A stretch of DNA of 64,000 nt, from assembly GCA_047602185.1 (NCBI GenBank), contig JASGHY010000001.1, positions 2,418,001-2,482,000 on the forward strand. The letters run 5' to 3'. A model generated the notes under the pieces. It was not told where the DNA came from and ran no database searches. It was given only the letters and a program-made list of their open reading frames with translations. Position numbers and translations under genes: made by a program. Below, piece after piece: positions 1 through 7,935 of the stretch; position 1 is the first letter of the stretch, and each line of letters begins with the position of its first letter. This stretch comes from PMP191F sp047602185. GTDB lineage: Bacteria; Bacteroidota; Bacteroidia; Chitinophagales; Chitinophagaceae.

Positions 1-388
1 GGGGTTAGCAGGCATTGCCGGATTTGGTCTATCGCCAAGAAATCAGAGCTTTTTCCATTGCATGTATTTTTTTATTATGCGTAACTAAATTTTAAAACGA
101 CTGATTTATGACCCGTAATCGGGTAGAAATTGGAGAAAATGGCCGGTAGTGATTTTTACAGAGGGGTATTAAAAATGAGGTACCGGCCACAAAATCGACA
201 GATCGCTTTTTTTTAGATATGGGCCAGGTGATTTGAATTTATACCCGGCAGTAACTTCCGGGTTGACTGAACGTATCAAAGTGGTGGCGTTTTTAGCGCC
301 GTGGAATTTCTAAAGAATCATCAATTTTTTGACAGCATTTTTGGGCTGCAGATTTTAAGCCCTACATTGCGAATGGAAAATACAACCC
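1..388. other. Left edge, no gene recognised
   Basis: No convincing gene is visible here. A frame open from base 2 to a TAA at 86-88 could be the 3' end of a gene lying to the left, but 28 codons are too few to judge. Bases 140-148 (TGGCCGGTA) and 181-189 (TACCGGCCA) are perfect 9-nt inverted arms separated by 32 nt, so a transcript could fold here; a T-run follows at about 208-215. The rest, up to the lipoprotein start at 389, is AT-rich and unassigned. Confidence 0.3.
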
Positions 389-832
389 ATGAAAAAGATC
401 AGCCTGGTATTATTGCTCCCCTTTTTGATGCTCGCCTGCGCCAAACCAACCGGTTTTGATTACCTCGGTATCAGCAGTTTTAAAGTGCTCAGTTTTGGAT
501 TAAAACAGTCAACTGTGGCAGTGAGTGTAAAATATTACAACCCGAATAAATTCCCGGTTACCATGAAAAATGCGGCCGTAGACGTTTATGTGAACAACAA
601 TTATTTCGGAAAAACGAGTTTCGATTCTACCATCAAAATTGCCGGTCGGGACACTTTTGACCTGCCCGTAATTTTAACGGTTGACATGAAAAATACCGGA
701 TTGGGAATTTTACAAACTTTGGGAAAAGAGGAAGTTTTAATCAAAATGGATGGTAAAGCACGCATCGGTCGTGGCGGACTTTTTATCAACTACCCCATTA
801 AATATGAGGGGATGCAGAAGCTGAATTTTTAA
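389..832 (+). CDS. LEA-type-2-like lipoprotein
   Basis: Small predicted lipoprotein of 147 residues. The N-terminus is a short hydrophobic signal ending in LMLAC, so Cys17 is the likely lipidated residue. The remainder looks like a LEA-2/WHy domain: a beta-rich stretch with a YYNPNKFPV segment near residue 50, the typical 'N-P-N' signature of that family, and regular alternating hydrophobics to the end. LEA-2 lipoproteins in this phylum are envelope proteins of unknown substrate. The gene stands alone, convergent with the HMA-domain gene, and an array of heptad modules begins about 6 nt after its stop codon. Family assignment is by motif and length only. Confidence 0.7.
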   Translation: MKKISLVLLLPFLMLACAKPTGFDYLGISSFKVLSFGLKQSTVAVSVKYYNPNKFPVTMKNAAVDVYVNNNYFGKTSFDSTIKIAGRDTFDLPVILTVDMKNTGLGILQTLGKEEVLIKMDGKARIGRGGLFINYPIKYEGMQKLNF

Positions 833-837
833 TGTGA

Positions 838-1150
838 GGACGTGAGCGGGGCCCGGCAATCGTGAAACTGTTCCGGGTTGAATCGTGAGTCGTCAATCGT
901 CAGTCGTGAGTGGTTGCTGAAGATTTCTGATTTCGGAATTTAGAGATTTAGTGAATGGGAATCGTGAGGTGCCAGTTGTGATTGGGTTGTTGTATTTTCA
1001 GACTTCTGACTTCAGATTTCTTCCAGTCCTTCCTTCGGATTTCGATATTTATAATTCGGGCTTTTCTTCCGGACTTTCGGTCTTCCCGACCTGCGGACTT
1101 GTATTTGCTAACCGCTAACGCCTAAAACCTAATTCCTAATTTCTTATTCC
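838..1150. repeat. Heptad-module array 1
   Basis: Chain of degenerate 7-nt repeats between convergent genes. The left part is G-form (family A words such as AATCGTGAGTCGTC, an L word, then ATTTCTG words). The right part is C-form (GGACTTGTATTTGC joint, then K and J words such as CTAACGCC and CCTAATTCC). It contains no plausible gene and ends at the bidirectional terminator. Confidence 0.75.
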
Positions 1151-1153
1151 AAT

Positions 1154-1184
1154 AAAAAAACGCTCCCAAATGGGAGCGTTTTTT
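1154..1184. terminator. Bidirectional rho-independent terminator
   Basis: Perfect stem CGCTCCCA (1161-1168) and TGGGAGCG (1171-1178) with a 2-nt loop. Seven A lie on the left and six T on the right, so it can stop transcripts from both the lipoprotein gene and the pyrE/HMA pair. Confidence 0.9.
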
Positions 1185-1202
1185 AGTGCGTTTAGTAACG
1201 TA

Positions 1203-1559
1203 TTAGTGTCCTCCGCCGTCAGCAGGTTTCTGGCAACACTTGGGTAATTTTTTGTATGCTTCGGGGTCGGCAGTTACGTCGTCGGCATCATAGCCGGCAT
1301 TGGCAATAGCCGCTTTTATATTTTCAGGATTGGTCCTTTCGGCTACGTAGGTCACTTTTGCTTCTTTCTTTTTGTAATCTACGTTCACTTTCTGAACACC
1401 ATCTTCACGTTTCAAATACTCTTCAATACGTTTTTTGCAGTCTTCGCATTGTACGGTAGGCGTCTTAATGGTAACTGTCTGGATGCCTTTTTTGACTTGC
1501 GCCAGGCCTACAGAAGCAAGGCCGATCACCGCAATGGTCATTAACAGGAGTTTCTTCAT
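1203..1559 (-). CDS. Secreted heavy-metal-associated (HMA) domain protein
   Basis: 118-residue exported protein with a signal peptide (about residues 1-21, ending GLAQ) followed by one HMA ferredoxin-like domain. The metal-binding pair is C38-E-D-C41 inside VQCEDCKKR. The rest of the fold is visible as DGVQKVNVDYKKKEAKVTY and a final helix ending NAGYDAD. An extra CC pair and a His-terminated tail near the C-terminus may add metal ligands. I chose the ATG at 1557-1559 because it begins the signal peptide; the frame is open about 20 codons further upstream into pyrE. The start lies 20 nt after the pyrE stop, so the two are probably co-transcribed. Likely role: periplasmic metal (copper-type) binding or delivery; the metal is inference. 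Confidence 0.85.
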   Translation of the reverse strand: MKKLLLMTIAVIGLASVGLAQVKKGIQTVTIKTPTVQCEDCKKRIEEYLKREDGVQKVNVDYKKKEAKVTYVAERTNPENIKAAIANAGYDADDVTADPEAYKKLPKCCQKPADGGGH

Positions 1560-1579
1560 ACAATAATGTTTTACCAAAT

Positions 1580-2221
1580 TTACAGATTTCCGTTCCAGTT
1601 GGCAGGATCTTCGCGCCATTTTAACAATAGGCTTTCCTGCTCGGGAGATACCAGCCCTTTTTCAATAGCCAGCTCGATCAACACAGGGTAATTGGTAAGT
1701 GATTTATACTCAATACCAGCTTTTGCAAATGCTTCGGTAGCCACAGAAAAACCGTACGTGAAGATGGAAACCATGCCCATTACTTCCACTCCGGCAGCTT
1801 TTAATACGTCTACCACCTGCAGGCTGCTTTTACCGGTAGAGATCAGGTCTTCAATCACCACTACTTTCTGTCCTTTTTCGTAAGAACCTTCAATCTGGTT
1901 GCCCAATCCATGCTCTTTGGGTTTTGGACGAACATATATATAAGGCAGTTTTAATTGATCTGCCGCCATAGCTCCCCAGGGAATACCAGCCGTGGCTACA
2001 CCTGCCAGTAATTCTGCATCCGGAAACTGTTCAAATACCACATTGCACATTTCAGATTTTACAAAATCCCTGATAAAAGGAAAGGATAAAACTTTGCGGT
2101 TATCGCAATAGATCGGACTCTTCCACCCCGAAGCCCAGGTAAAAGGTTGTGCGGGGTTCAATTTAATGGCATTAATTTGTAACAGCTTTTCGGCTACTGC
2201 TTTTTCATTTGAAGACTTCAT
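1580..2221 (-). CDS. pyrE: Orotate phosphoribosyltransferase
   Basis: Transfers the phosphoribosyl group of PRPP to orotate, giving OMP, in de novo pyrimidine synthesis. The protein is 213 residues, the usual length. The PRPP-binding motif VVVIEDLISTGKS lies at residues 120-132, and the flexible catalytic loop RPKPKEHG at about 98-105 carries the expected Arg, Lys and His. It is divergent from the Nudix gene and is followed by the HMA gene on the same strand. pyrB and pyrR lie 2.5-5 kb away but not in one operon, so the pyrimidine genes are scattered here. Identification is firm. Confidence 0.97.
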   Translation of the reverse strand: MKSSNEKAVAEKLLQINAIKLNPAQPFTWASGWKSPIYCDNRKVLSFPFIRDFVKSEMCNVVFEQFPDAELLAGVATAGIPWGAMAADQLKLPYIYVRPKPKEHGLGNQIEGSYEKGQKVVVIEDLISTGKSSLQVVDVLKAAGVEVMGMVSIFTYGFSVATEAFAKAGIEYKSLTNYPVLIELAIEKGLVSPEQESLLLKWREDPANWNGNL

Positions 2222-2234
2222 GTTCGGCTCTGCG

Positions 2235-2242
2235 TAGTTTTG
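2235..2242 (+). promoter_or_regulatory. -7 box for the Nudix gene
   Basis: TAGTTTTG matches the Bacteroidota -7 consensus TAnnTTTG exactly, about 55 nt before the Nudix start. A TTTG at 2208-2211 is a possible -33 element, although the spacing of 23 nt is a little long. Confidence 0.55.
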
Positions 2243-2296
2243 TGATGAGAACGCAGGCGAAATTGGAATTAGAAAACTAAAAACTGAAAATTATTT

Positions 2297-2920
2297 ATGC
2301 ACATCAAGATATATTTTAACGATAAGCCCTTGTTCCTTACAGAGGAGATCACGCCTGAAATAGAGCCTTATCGTCATCATGATGATGCGGTGCTGATTGA
2401 CGAGTTTTCACACCCCGGTGTAAACTCCATGATCCATGAAATGCGTCAGCCGAAAGTGCATGCCGGTATCTTTATACATAGTCCGCTGGAAGAGTTGAAA
2501 AAAGCTATCTGGAAGAAATTCATTGTGATACAGGCCGCCGGTGGACTGGTATTAAATGAAAAAGGCCAGATCTTAATGATCTTCCGTCGCGGTAAATGGG
2601 ACCTTCCCAAGGGTAAACTGGACCCGGGCGAAACTTTAGAAGAATGTGCTGTACGTGAAGTGGAAGAAGAAACCGGTCTGAAGAAGATCAAATTAGAAAA
2701 GCCACTGGTAACTACTTATCATACCTACGACGAAAGTGGTCATCATATCTTAAAAGAGTCCTATTGGTACCTGATGAACACCCATCACCAGGAACTTGTA
2801 CCTCAAACTGAAGAGCAGATCAGTGAGGCTAAATGGGTAGAACCTTCACAGATCAGCCAGTATATGGGCAATACGTTCCCTTCTATTGTCGATGTTTTTG
2901 AGGCTGGAGGGTATTTGTAG
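2297..2920 (+). CDS. Nudix hydrolase
   Basis: Hydrolase of a nucleoside-diphosphate-linked substrate that I cannot specify. The protein has 207 residues: an N-terminal extension of about 75 residues, then the Nudix domain. The Nudix box is complete at residues 106-128 (G106, E112, R120-E121, E124-E125, G127), so the Mg-binding glutamates are intact. The FRRGKWDLPKG segment just before it is typical. A start at 2297 gives the usual short leader after the -7 box. It is divergent from pyrE and convergent with the thioesterase gene. No neighbour suggests a substrate. Confidence 0.9.
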   Translation: MHIKIYFNDKPLFLTEEITPEIEPYRHHDDAVLIDEFSHPGVNSMIHEMRQPKVHAGIFIHSPLEELKKAIWKKFIVIQAAGGLVLNEKGQILMIFRRGKWDLPKGKLDPGETLEECAVREVEEETGLKKIKLEKPLVTTYHTYDESGHHILKESYWYLMNTHHQELVPQTEEQISEAKWVEPSQISQYMGNTFPSIVDVFEAGGYL

Positions 2921-2984
2921 GCAATGATAAGCCCCGAGGATTTATAATTGCTGGATGTAGGTCTTTTGTGAATGGATACAAGAT

Positions 2985-3145
2985 GCGGGATACAGGTTTC
3001 AAACTCTGAAATCGTGAGTCGTCAATCGTTAGTTGTGAGTGGCTGAAGTAAGTGAATAGTCAATGGCTGTTCCTTGTAAACTTATCAACCCTTCAACCTG
3101 TCAACTGTATTCCTTGTGCCTTGTTTCTTGAATCTTATGCCTTAA
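2985..3145. repeat. Heptad-module array 2
   Basis: The left part has words such as GGATACAAGATGCGGGATAC (period 7), then G-form A and B words. The right part is C-form G (ATCAACCCTTCAACCTGTC) joined by GTATT to F (CCTTGTGCCTTG). It lies between convergent genes and stops about 6 nt before the thioesterase stop codon. Confidence 0.75.
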
Positions 3146-3150
3146 ACTTA

Positions 3151-3591
3151 TCACCGTTTTTCATTCGTCTTCATCGGCAGGATCGCTACAGTAAGCCTGC
3201 TTACACAGACCAGTTTTTGCTGTTCATCATGAATTTTAATATCCCATACATGGGTGGAGTTGCCAAGATGCAACGGAGTAGCAGTACCTGTTACAAAACC
3301 TTCGCGGGCGCTGCGGATATGATTGGCATTGATCTCTAATCCTACGCAAATGAACTTACTCTGATCAACTACCAGTGCAGAAGCAATACTGCCAATTGTT
3401 TCAGCTAATACACAAGAAGCGCCACCATGCAATAGTCCATAAGGTTGTTTGGTACGCTGATCAACCGGCATGCGGGCTTTCAGGTAGTCATCTCCTATTT
3501 CAGCAAACTCAATCCCCAGGTGTTCACCCATGGTGTCTTTTCCGAGGGCTGCCAGTTGCTCAAGCTGTATATTTTTTTGAAACCAGATCAT
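3151..3591 (-). CDS. Hotdog-fold thioesterase (PaaI/MenI-like)
   Basis: Probable acyl-CoA thioesterase of 146 residues. The family signature LLHGGASCVLAE is at residues 53-64: His55-Gly-Gly and Glu64 correspond to the catalytic region of PaaI/MenI enzymes. The central strand motif GLEINANHIRSAREG and the HVWDIKIHDE strand fit the hotdog fold. Known family members cleave phenylacetyl-, hydroxybenzoyl- or DHNA-CoA; none of these can be chosen here because no menaquinone or phenylacetate gene is adjacent. Array sequence surrounds the gene on both sides, so it is probably a single-gene unit. Confidence 0.85.
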   Translation of the reverse strand: MIWFQKNIQLEQLAALGKDTMGEHLGIEFAEIGDDYLKARMPVDQRTKQPYGLLHGGASCVLAETIGSIASALVVDQSKFICVGLEINANHIRSAREGFVTGTATPLHLGNSTHVWDIKIHDEQQKLVCVSRLTVAILPMKTNEKR

Positions 3592-3594
3592 AAC

Positions 3595-3905
3595 TAATGT
3601 GCGGATTTATCAATGTGCAAATGGAATACAGGTTGTAGGTTTTAAGTTATAGGTTGTAAGTTAAGACACAAGGTTCAAGAAACAAGGTACAAGGAATACC
3701 GTTGACAAGTTGAAAGGTTGATAAGGAAGTACGGAAGGTGAAAATATCGAATGTCAAATTTTGAATATCGAATTTCGAAGGAAAATACAAGGATATGGAG
3801 CATAACTGCAAATTGCCAACTGCTAACTTGTATTTTCTCGCGGCTCACAGCTCAAGGCTCGCAGCCCGTATTCACGACTGACGACTCACGTCTCACGATA
3901 TTGCC
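3595..3905. repeat. Heptad-module array 3 (long copy)
   Basis: Full-length array. G-form I, H, F and G modules are followed by C (ATCGAATGTCAAATTTTGAA), then C-form D, E and A. AATACAAG or GTATTC joints separate the blocks. By eye the reverse complement of about 3598-3900 matches 55328-55622 with roughly ten differences. The remaining bases to 3968, including CTTTGCGTGAAATC and a CCTTACACCTTATAC run, also show heptad character. Confidence 0.85.
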
Positions 3906-3968
3906 GATTGCCGTCTTTGCGTGAAATCAGAAATCTGCCTGTCTCTCCGAATCACGCCACTTTAAACC

Positions 3969-4457
3969 TTACACCTTATACTTTACCCCCAACACTGCCT
4001 TTGACACTACATCTGGTAAAAAGGGACGGGCATCGCCGCCATTGCGCAATACATCACGTACAAGTGTAGAGGCTACGGAAGTATATTGGGGTAAACAGGT
4101 CAGGAAGATCGTTTCAATATCGTTATCCAGGCTGCGATTCATATCTGCAATAGCCTTTTCATATTCAAAATCGTTTACATAACGAATGCCACGCACAATG
4201 AACTGAGCACCTACTCTGCGGCAACAATCTACCGTTAACCCTTCATAAGTAACAACATCTACATTGGGATTGTTGCTGTAAATTTCTTTTACCCATTGAA
4301 TTCTCTGTTCTTCAGAAAACATAGGCACTTTACTGGCATTGCGACCAATACCGATAATTACTTTGTCGAAAAGGGGTAAAGCCCGGTCAATAATGTCAAG
4401 GTGGCCAATAGTAATTGGATCAAATGTGCCGGGAAACAAGGCAATTCGTTGTTGCAT
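3969..4457 (-). CDS. coaD: Phosphopantetheine adenylyltransferase
   Basis: Joins ATP and 4'-phosphopantetheine to make dephospho-CoA, the fourth step of CoA synthesis. The protein is 162 residues, standard for the bacterial enzyme. GTFDPITIGH at residues 10-19 contains the T/HxGH nucleotidyltransferase motif, and the second ATP-binding motif appears as SVASTLVRDV at about 127-136. The start codon gives MQQRIALFPG, the normal N-terminus. Array modules lie upstream and downstream, so it appears to be a stand-alone unit. Confidence 0.97.
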   Translation of the reverse strand: MQQRIALFPGTFDPITIGHLDIIDRALPLFDKVIIGIGRNASKVPMFSEEQRIQWVKEIYSNNPNVDVVTYEGLTVDCCRRVGAQFIVRGIRYVNDFEYEKAIADMNRSLDNDIETIFLTCLPQYTSVASTLVRDVLRNGGDARPFLPDVVSKAVLGVKYKV

Positions 4458-4499
4458 GTGGACAAATTAGGTCTGAAAGATACGGGAGGAATTTGAAAA

Positions 4500-4788
4500 T
4501 GCGCAGATTTATCGATGTACGGAAAGGAATGTGTAAATGTGCAGATTAGCAAATGTGCGAATGGGAATACAGATTAATAGCTTGTAGGTAAGCTGAATGC
4601 CTAACGCAGAACGCTTAACGCAAATACAGAGGTTCGGAAGGAATACAAGTTGGCAATTTGAAGTTGTTCCGCTCTCAAGTTTCAGATATACATCCCAGAC
4701 TCTTATCCAGTATCAAGCATCTGGTATCCGGTATCCGGAAACCCACTCACGATTGACGATTCACGTCTCACGATTACCGGCAAACATT
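4500..4788. repeat. Heptad-module array 4
   Basis: G-form I words (AATGTGCAGATTAGCAAATG), a K block (CTGAATGCCTAACGCAGAAC, period 7), a GAATACAAG joint and a D fragment come first. A clear period-7 GTATC block follows (GTATCAAGCATCTGGTATCC), then C-form A to within a few bases of the pyrB stop codon. Confidence 0.75.
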
Positions 4789-4790
4789 CA

Positions 4791-5726
4791 CTAGTTGCTC
4801 ATCTCCCTGCCACCAGACAATAAATACAATGCTGCCATGCGCACAGCCACACCATTTTCTACCTGTTGCAGAATGATGGATTGTTTGCTGTCTGCTGCAT
4901 CACTGTCAAGCTCAACGCCGCGGTTAATAGGTCCGGGGTGCATTACCACGATCTCTTTATCCAGGCTATCGAGCACCCTTTTATTGATGCCGTACACAAG
5001 GCTGTATTCGCGTAAAGAAGAGAAAAGTACTGTATTCTGACGTTCCAACTGAATGCGGAGTACGTTGGCCACATCACACCATTGCAATGCTTTCTGCAGG
5101 TTGTATTCTACCCGTACATCAAAAGCCTGTTGCATGTATTTGGGGATCAGCGTGGGCGGACCGGCAACCATTACTTCAGCACCCATTTTCTTTAACAGGT
5201 ACAGATTGCTCATAGCCACACGCGAGTGCATAATATCTCCAATGATGGCGACTTTTAGTCCTTCCAGCCTGCCAAATCTTTCTCTCATGGAAAAAGCATC
5301 CAGCAATCCCTGCGTAGGATGTTCATTGATACCGTCGCCGGCATTAATGATCGCTGCAGGAATATGTTTGGAAAGAAAATGCGGGGCTCCGCTGGCACTA
5401 TGACGCATCACTACCATGTCTACCTTCATAGACAGGATATTATTCACTGTATCCAGTAAGGTCTCCCCTTTTGAAACGGAAGAACCACTGGCTGTAAAAT
5501 TGATGGTATCGGCGCTCAGACGTTTTTCTGCCAGCTCAAAAGAAATACGTGTACGTGTAGAGTTTTCGTAAAAGAGATTTACAATAGTCACGTCGCGCAG
5601 CGAAGGAACCTTTTTTATCGGTCGCTGTAATACTTCTTTGAACTGCGTAGCAGTGTCTAAAATGAGTTGGATATCCTGCGGGGTAAGATCCCTGATGCCA
5701 AGCAGATGTTTAACTGAAAGTTGCAT
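4791..5726 (-). CDS. pyrB: Aspartate carbamoyltransferase catalytic subunit
   Basis: Makes N-carbamoyl-aspartate from carbamoyl phosphate and aspartate, the committed step of pyrimidine synthesis. The protein has 311 residues. The carbamoyl-phosphate motif STRTR is at residues 56-60 and the neighbouring-subunit loop SVSKGE at about 83-88. HPGPINRG near the C-terminus is also typical. I place the start at the ATG 5724-5726 (MQLSVKHLLGIRD); the frame is open 18 codons further upstream, but a perfect -7 box at 5736-5743 would then lie inside the gene. No PyrI regulatory subunit is next to it. Confidence 0.96.
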   Translation of the reverse strand: MQLSVKHLLGIRDLTPQDIQLILDTATQFKEVLQRPIKKVPSLRDVTIVNLFYENSTRTRISFELAEKRLSADTINFTASGSSVSKGETLLDTVNNILSMKVDMVVMRHSASGAPHFLSKHIPAAIINAGDGINEHPTQGLLDAFSMRERFGRLEGLKVAIIGDIMHSRVAMSNLYLLKKMGAEVMVAGPPTLIPKYMQQAFDVRVEYNLQKALQWCDVANVLRIQLERQNTVLFSSLREYSLVYGINKRVLDSLDKEIVVMHPGPINRGVELDSDAADSKQSIILQQVENGVAVRMAALYLLSGGREMSN

Positions 5727-5735
5727 TTCAGGAGG

Positions 5736-5743
5736 CAAAATTA
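5736..5743 (-). promoter_or_regulatory. -7 box for pyrB
   Basis: On the minus strand this reads TAATTTTG, an exact TAnnTTTG match ending 9 nt before the pyrB ATG. The implied leader is only a few nt, which leaves no room for a PyrR-type antiterminator RNA. It also supports the chosen pyrB start. Confidence 0.6.
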
Positions 5744-5754
5744 GGGGAAAAGGC

Positions 5755-5835
5755 AAAAAGAAACAAGGGGTAAGAATCAAGGCACAAGAAAGAAAAAAAA
5801 TTAAGGCTCAGGAAACAAGGAATAAAAGACAAAAG
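5755..5835. repeat. Short F-family module
   Basis: Degenerate G-form F words (AATCAAGGCACAAGAAAG, GGCTCAGGAAACAAGGAATA) between pyrB and the four-helix-bundle gene. A small C-form F block (CCCTTGTGCCTTGTATC) lies at about 6253-6290, on the other side of that gene. Confidence 0.55.
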
Positions 5836-5840
5836 AAACA

Positions 5841-6197
5841 TTACCTGGCATTGGTTTCAAGCTTTTGTAAGATGGAGGAAAGTATTCTTACGATCTGGGT
5901 ACCTTCGTCGATAAGAGCCAGTTTTTCCTGTTCAAGCTCAGCATTTTCATGAATTAATACAAGCGATAACCAATACAGAGATTCTTTCGCTTCCCGGCGG
6001 GAGATCTTGATCTTCATCCGCTCATCCTGTTTACCCAAATCGTCCGATGCCTCAATATAATTTGCACCTACGGAACCACTGCAACGAACCAGTTGCTTTA
6101 TATATTCCTGGTTAATAACATTCCATTTCAATTGCTGGCAAAAATTTCTGACCCGTAGGGCGAAGCCTAAAAACCTTTCTTCCAGTTGTTTCGACAT
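5841..6197 (-). CDS. Four-helix-bundle protein (23S rRNA intervening-sequence type)
   Basis: 118-residue helical protein of the 'four helix bundle / S23' family (TIGR02436 type). Diagnostic pieces are the N-terminal FALRVRNFCQQL helix, VRCSGSVGANYIEASD in the middle (the conserved 'S.SI..NI.Ea' region) and the REAKESLYWL helix. Founding members are encoded inside intervening sequences of spirochaete 23S rRNA genes, but most homologues, like this one, are free-standing and of unknown function. It sits between pyrB and pyrR on the same strand, with F-family repeat fragments on both flanks, and may be an inserted passenger. Confidence 0.85.
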   Translation of the reverse strand: MSKQLEERFLGFALRVRNFCQQLKWNVINQEYIKQLVRCSGSVGANYIEASDDLGKQDERMKIKISRREAKESLYWLSLVLIHENAELEQEKLALIDEGTQIVRILSSILQKLETNAR

Positions 6198-6290
6198 TCA
6201 TTAATAGTTTAGAAGTATTAGATTCTTCCAAACCTTAACCAATATTTTGATGGAGGGTACCCTTGTGCCTTGTATCTTATTTCTTGATCC

Positions 6291-6812
6291 TTATAATAGT
6301 ACAACTTCATCCTGCCCATCCCTTTCTTTCCACAGCACTTTTACCTTCTGGGAGATGATGGAATCAATGGATTTGCCGGCATAATCTGGCTGAATGGGTA
6401 ACTGGCGGCTGAATCGACGGTCGATCAGTACGCACAATTCTACTTTGGCAGGACGCCCGAAGTCGAGTAAAGCATCTAATGCAGCACGGATGGTACGACC
6501 AGTGTACAATACGTCATCAATCAATACCACGTTTTTATTTTCGATGCTGAAGGGAATATCTGTATGATTGGGAACATGCAGGTTTTTACGGATATCATCA
6601 CGGTAAAAGGTGATATCCAGCTTACCATACTGTACTTTATCCTGGGGCACAAGCTGGCGGATCTCTTCCACTATTTTGTCGGACACAAAAATACCGCGGG
6701 GCTGTATCCCAATCAGTACCGTATTTTCCAGGTGAGTATGATTTTCCAGTACCTGGTGGCTGAGCCTTTTGATGGTTATAGCCAGTTGCTGCTCATTCAA
6801 TACCGTTTTCAC
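6291..6812 (-). CDS. pyrR: PyrR bifunctional regulator / uracil phosphoribosyltransferase
   Basis: PyrR-family phosphoribosyltransferase of 173 residues. The PRPP motif NVVLIDDVLYTGRT is at residues 94-107, and the central VQYGKLDITFYRDD block is the PyrR hallmark. In Firmicutes PyrR binds pyr mRNA in response to UMP. In Bacteroidota the role is less clear, and pyrB here has too short a leader for attenuation. The start is a GTG at 6810-6812, giving MKTVLNEQQL; no ATG gives a sensible N-terminus. The plus-strand sequence beyond the start (6813-6908) is AT-rich with no clear TAnnTTTG. Confidence 0.9.
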   Translation of the reverse strand: MKTVLNEQQLAITIKRLSHQVLENHTHLENTVLIGIQPRGIFVSDKIVEEIRQLVPQDKVQYGKLDITFYRDDIRKNLHVPNHTDIPFSIENKNVVLIDDVLYTGRTIRAALDALLDFGRPAKVELCVLIDRRFSRQLPIQPDYAGKSIDSIISQKVKVLWKERDGQDEVVLL

Positions 6813-6908
6813 GAAAAAATTTTTATAAAAATAAGCGCAAAACCGCTAACTGTAAAAATTTAGCTTGTTTACACCATTAACTTATACATTCCGGGAGTAT
6901 TAAAACAG

Positions 6909-6934
6909 AACAGTCAGCCTGTAGGCTGACTGTT
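6909..6934 (-). terminator. Hairpin terminator after the barrel gene
   Basis: Perfect 12-bp stem AACAGTCAGCCT / AGGCTGACTGTT with a 2-nt loop. On the minus strand it is followed by CTGTTTTAAT, a modest U-tract. It lies 32 nt after the stop of the outer-membrane barrel gene. Confidence 0.75.
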
Positions 6935-6965
6935 CATTATGACCAAAATAAACAATGGTTATAGC

Positions 6966-7538
6966 TTATTTTCCACCGAATTGGTACAGCAGACCAACCT
7001 GGAAAACGCTGTTCTTTACAGAAGTCTCACCGCTTTCGTCTAATACATTCGCCAGACCGAGGTTATAGCGAACATTGATACCAAGACCCAGTTTGGTAAT
7101 GTAACCTGCACCAAAAGCCCATGCAAAATCAGCTTTTTTCAGGTACTCTTTTACGTCTACGCTAACATCTTCAGCTTTTTCTTTTGCGCTTAACAGGATG
7201 CCAATCTGGGGACCAGTGTGCGCAAAGAAACCAGAAGCATGGTTGTACTGGAACAATACAGGAATGTTGATATAATTTGTATTGTATTTTACATCCACAC
7301 CACTTTCTTCGCCTTTAACACCTTGTCCGGAGAAGTATACTTCGGGATTTAAACTGAAAGATGCAAATAATGGGATCTTAGCATAAGCACCAACGTTGAG
7401 ACCTACTTTAGATTTAGTGTCTTCTACATCGCCAGTCCAATTAGAGATATTAGCTCCGGCTTTAACACCAAACTTAACCTGTGCCTTAGCTGATAATAAT
7501 GAAGTCGCACACACGAACGCAATAAATACTTTTTTCAT
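6966..7538 (-). CDS. Outer-membrane beta-barrel protein (porin family)
   Basis: 190-residue protein with a signal peptide (ending SAKAQ) and an eight-strand-type barrel of the 'outer membrane protein beta-barrel' family (PF13568 type). It begins VKFGVKAGANISNWTGD, has alternating strands such as LNPEVYFSGQG and YINIPVLFQYN, and ends in the typical C-terminal strand VFQVGLLYQFGGK. It is clearly paralogous to the barrel at 7936-8517, sharing the VKFG.KAG.NI start and the QVGLLYQFGGK-type end. The function of this family is unknown. It has its own promoter and terminator. Confidence 0.88.
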   Translation of the reverse strand: MKKVFIAFVCATSLLSAKAQVKFGVKAGANISNWTGDVEDTKSKVGLNVGAYAKIPLFASFSLNPEVYFSGQGVKGEESGVDVKYNTNYINIPVLFQYNHASGFFAHTGPQIGILLSAKEKAEDVSVDVKEYLKKADFAWAFGAGYITKLGLGINVRYNLGLANVLDESGETSVKNSVFQVGLLYQFGGK

Positions 7539-7580
7539 AAGTTACTTACGTTTTTAATAGGGTTGAAGAAATTAATGGTG

Positions 7581-7588
7581 CAAATCTA
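7581..7588 (-). promoter_or_regulatory. -7 box for the first barrel gene
   Basis: The minus strand reads TAGATTTG, an exact TAnnTTTG match about 42 nt before the start. A TTGTG about 20 nt further upstream could serve as the -33 element. Confidence 0.6.
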
Positions 7589-7689
7589 TAAGGCGCTTTT
7601 TAAAAACACAACCCTATTCAAAAAATATTTTATTGTGTTGCAGGTGTAAAAAATATCTAATCACAACTTAATACATGCAATATGTTCTA

Positions 7690-7934
7690 CATACATAATG
7701 CTAAACGCCAAACGCTGAAGGCTGAACGCATGTTCGGGTTATAAGTTGTAGGTTTTAAGTTATAGGTTTATTGCTGAAGCTTTGAGATACCTTACAAGCT
7801 GGAAAGAGTTCTTCTATACCATCTGAATAAAAGATAATAGGCTATAAGAGTAACTTATTAGAGAACTGTATTCCTTTGGAAAGGATGCCTGTACTCTTCA
7901 GGATAAACTTACAACCTATAACCTATCACTTACA
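7690..7934. repeat. Heptad-module array 5
   Basis: G-form K words (CTAAACGCCAAACGCTGAAG) and G-form H (GGTTATAAGTTGTAGG) occupy the left. C-form H (AACTTACAACCTATAACC) occupies the right, up to the stop of the second barrel gene. The middle, about 7775-7895, is not obviously modular. Confidence 0.65.
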
Positions 7935-7935
7935 A

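Noticed and set aside
3595..3905. CRISPR array
   Set aside because: Units are 7-8 nt, degenerate and contiguous; there are no identical 24-40 nt repeats with unique spacers and no cas genes.
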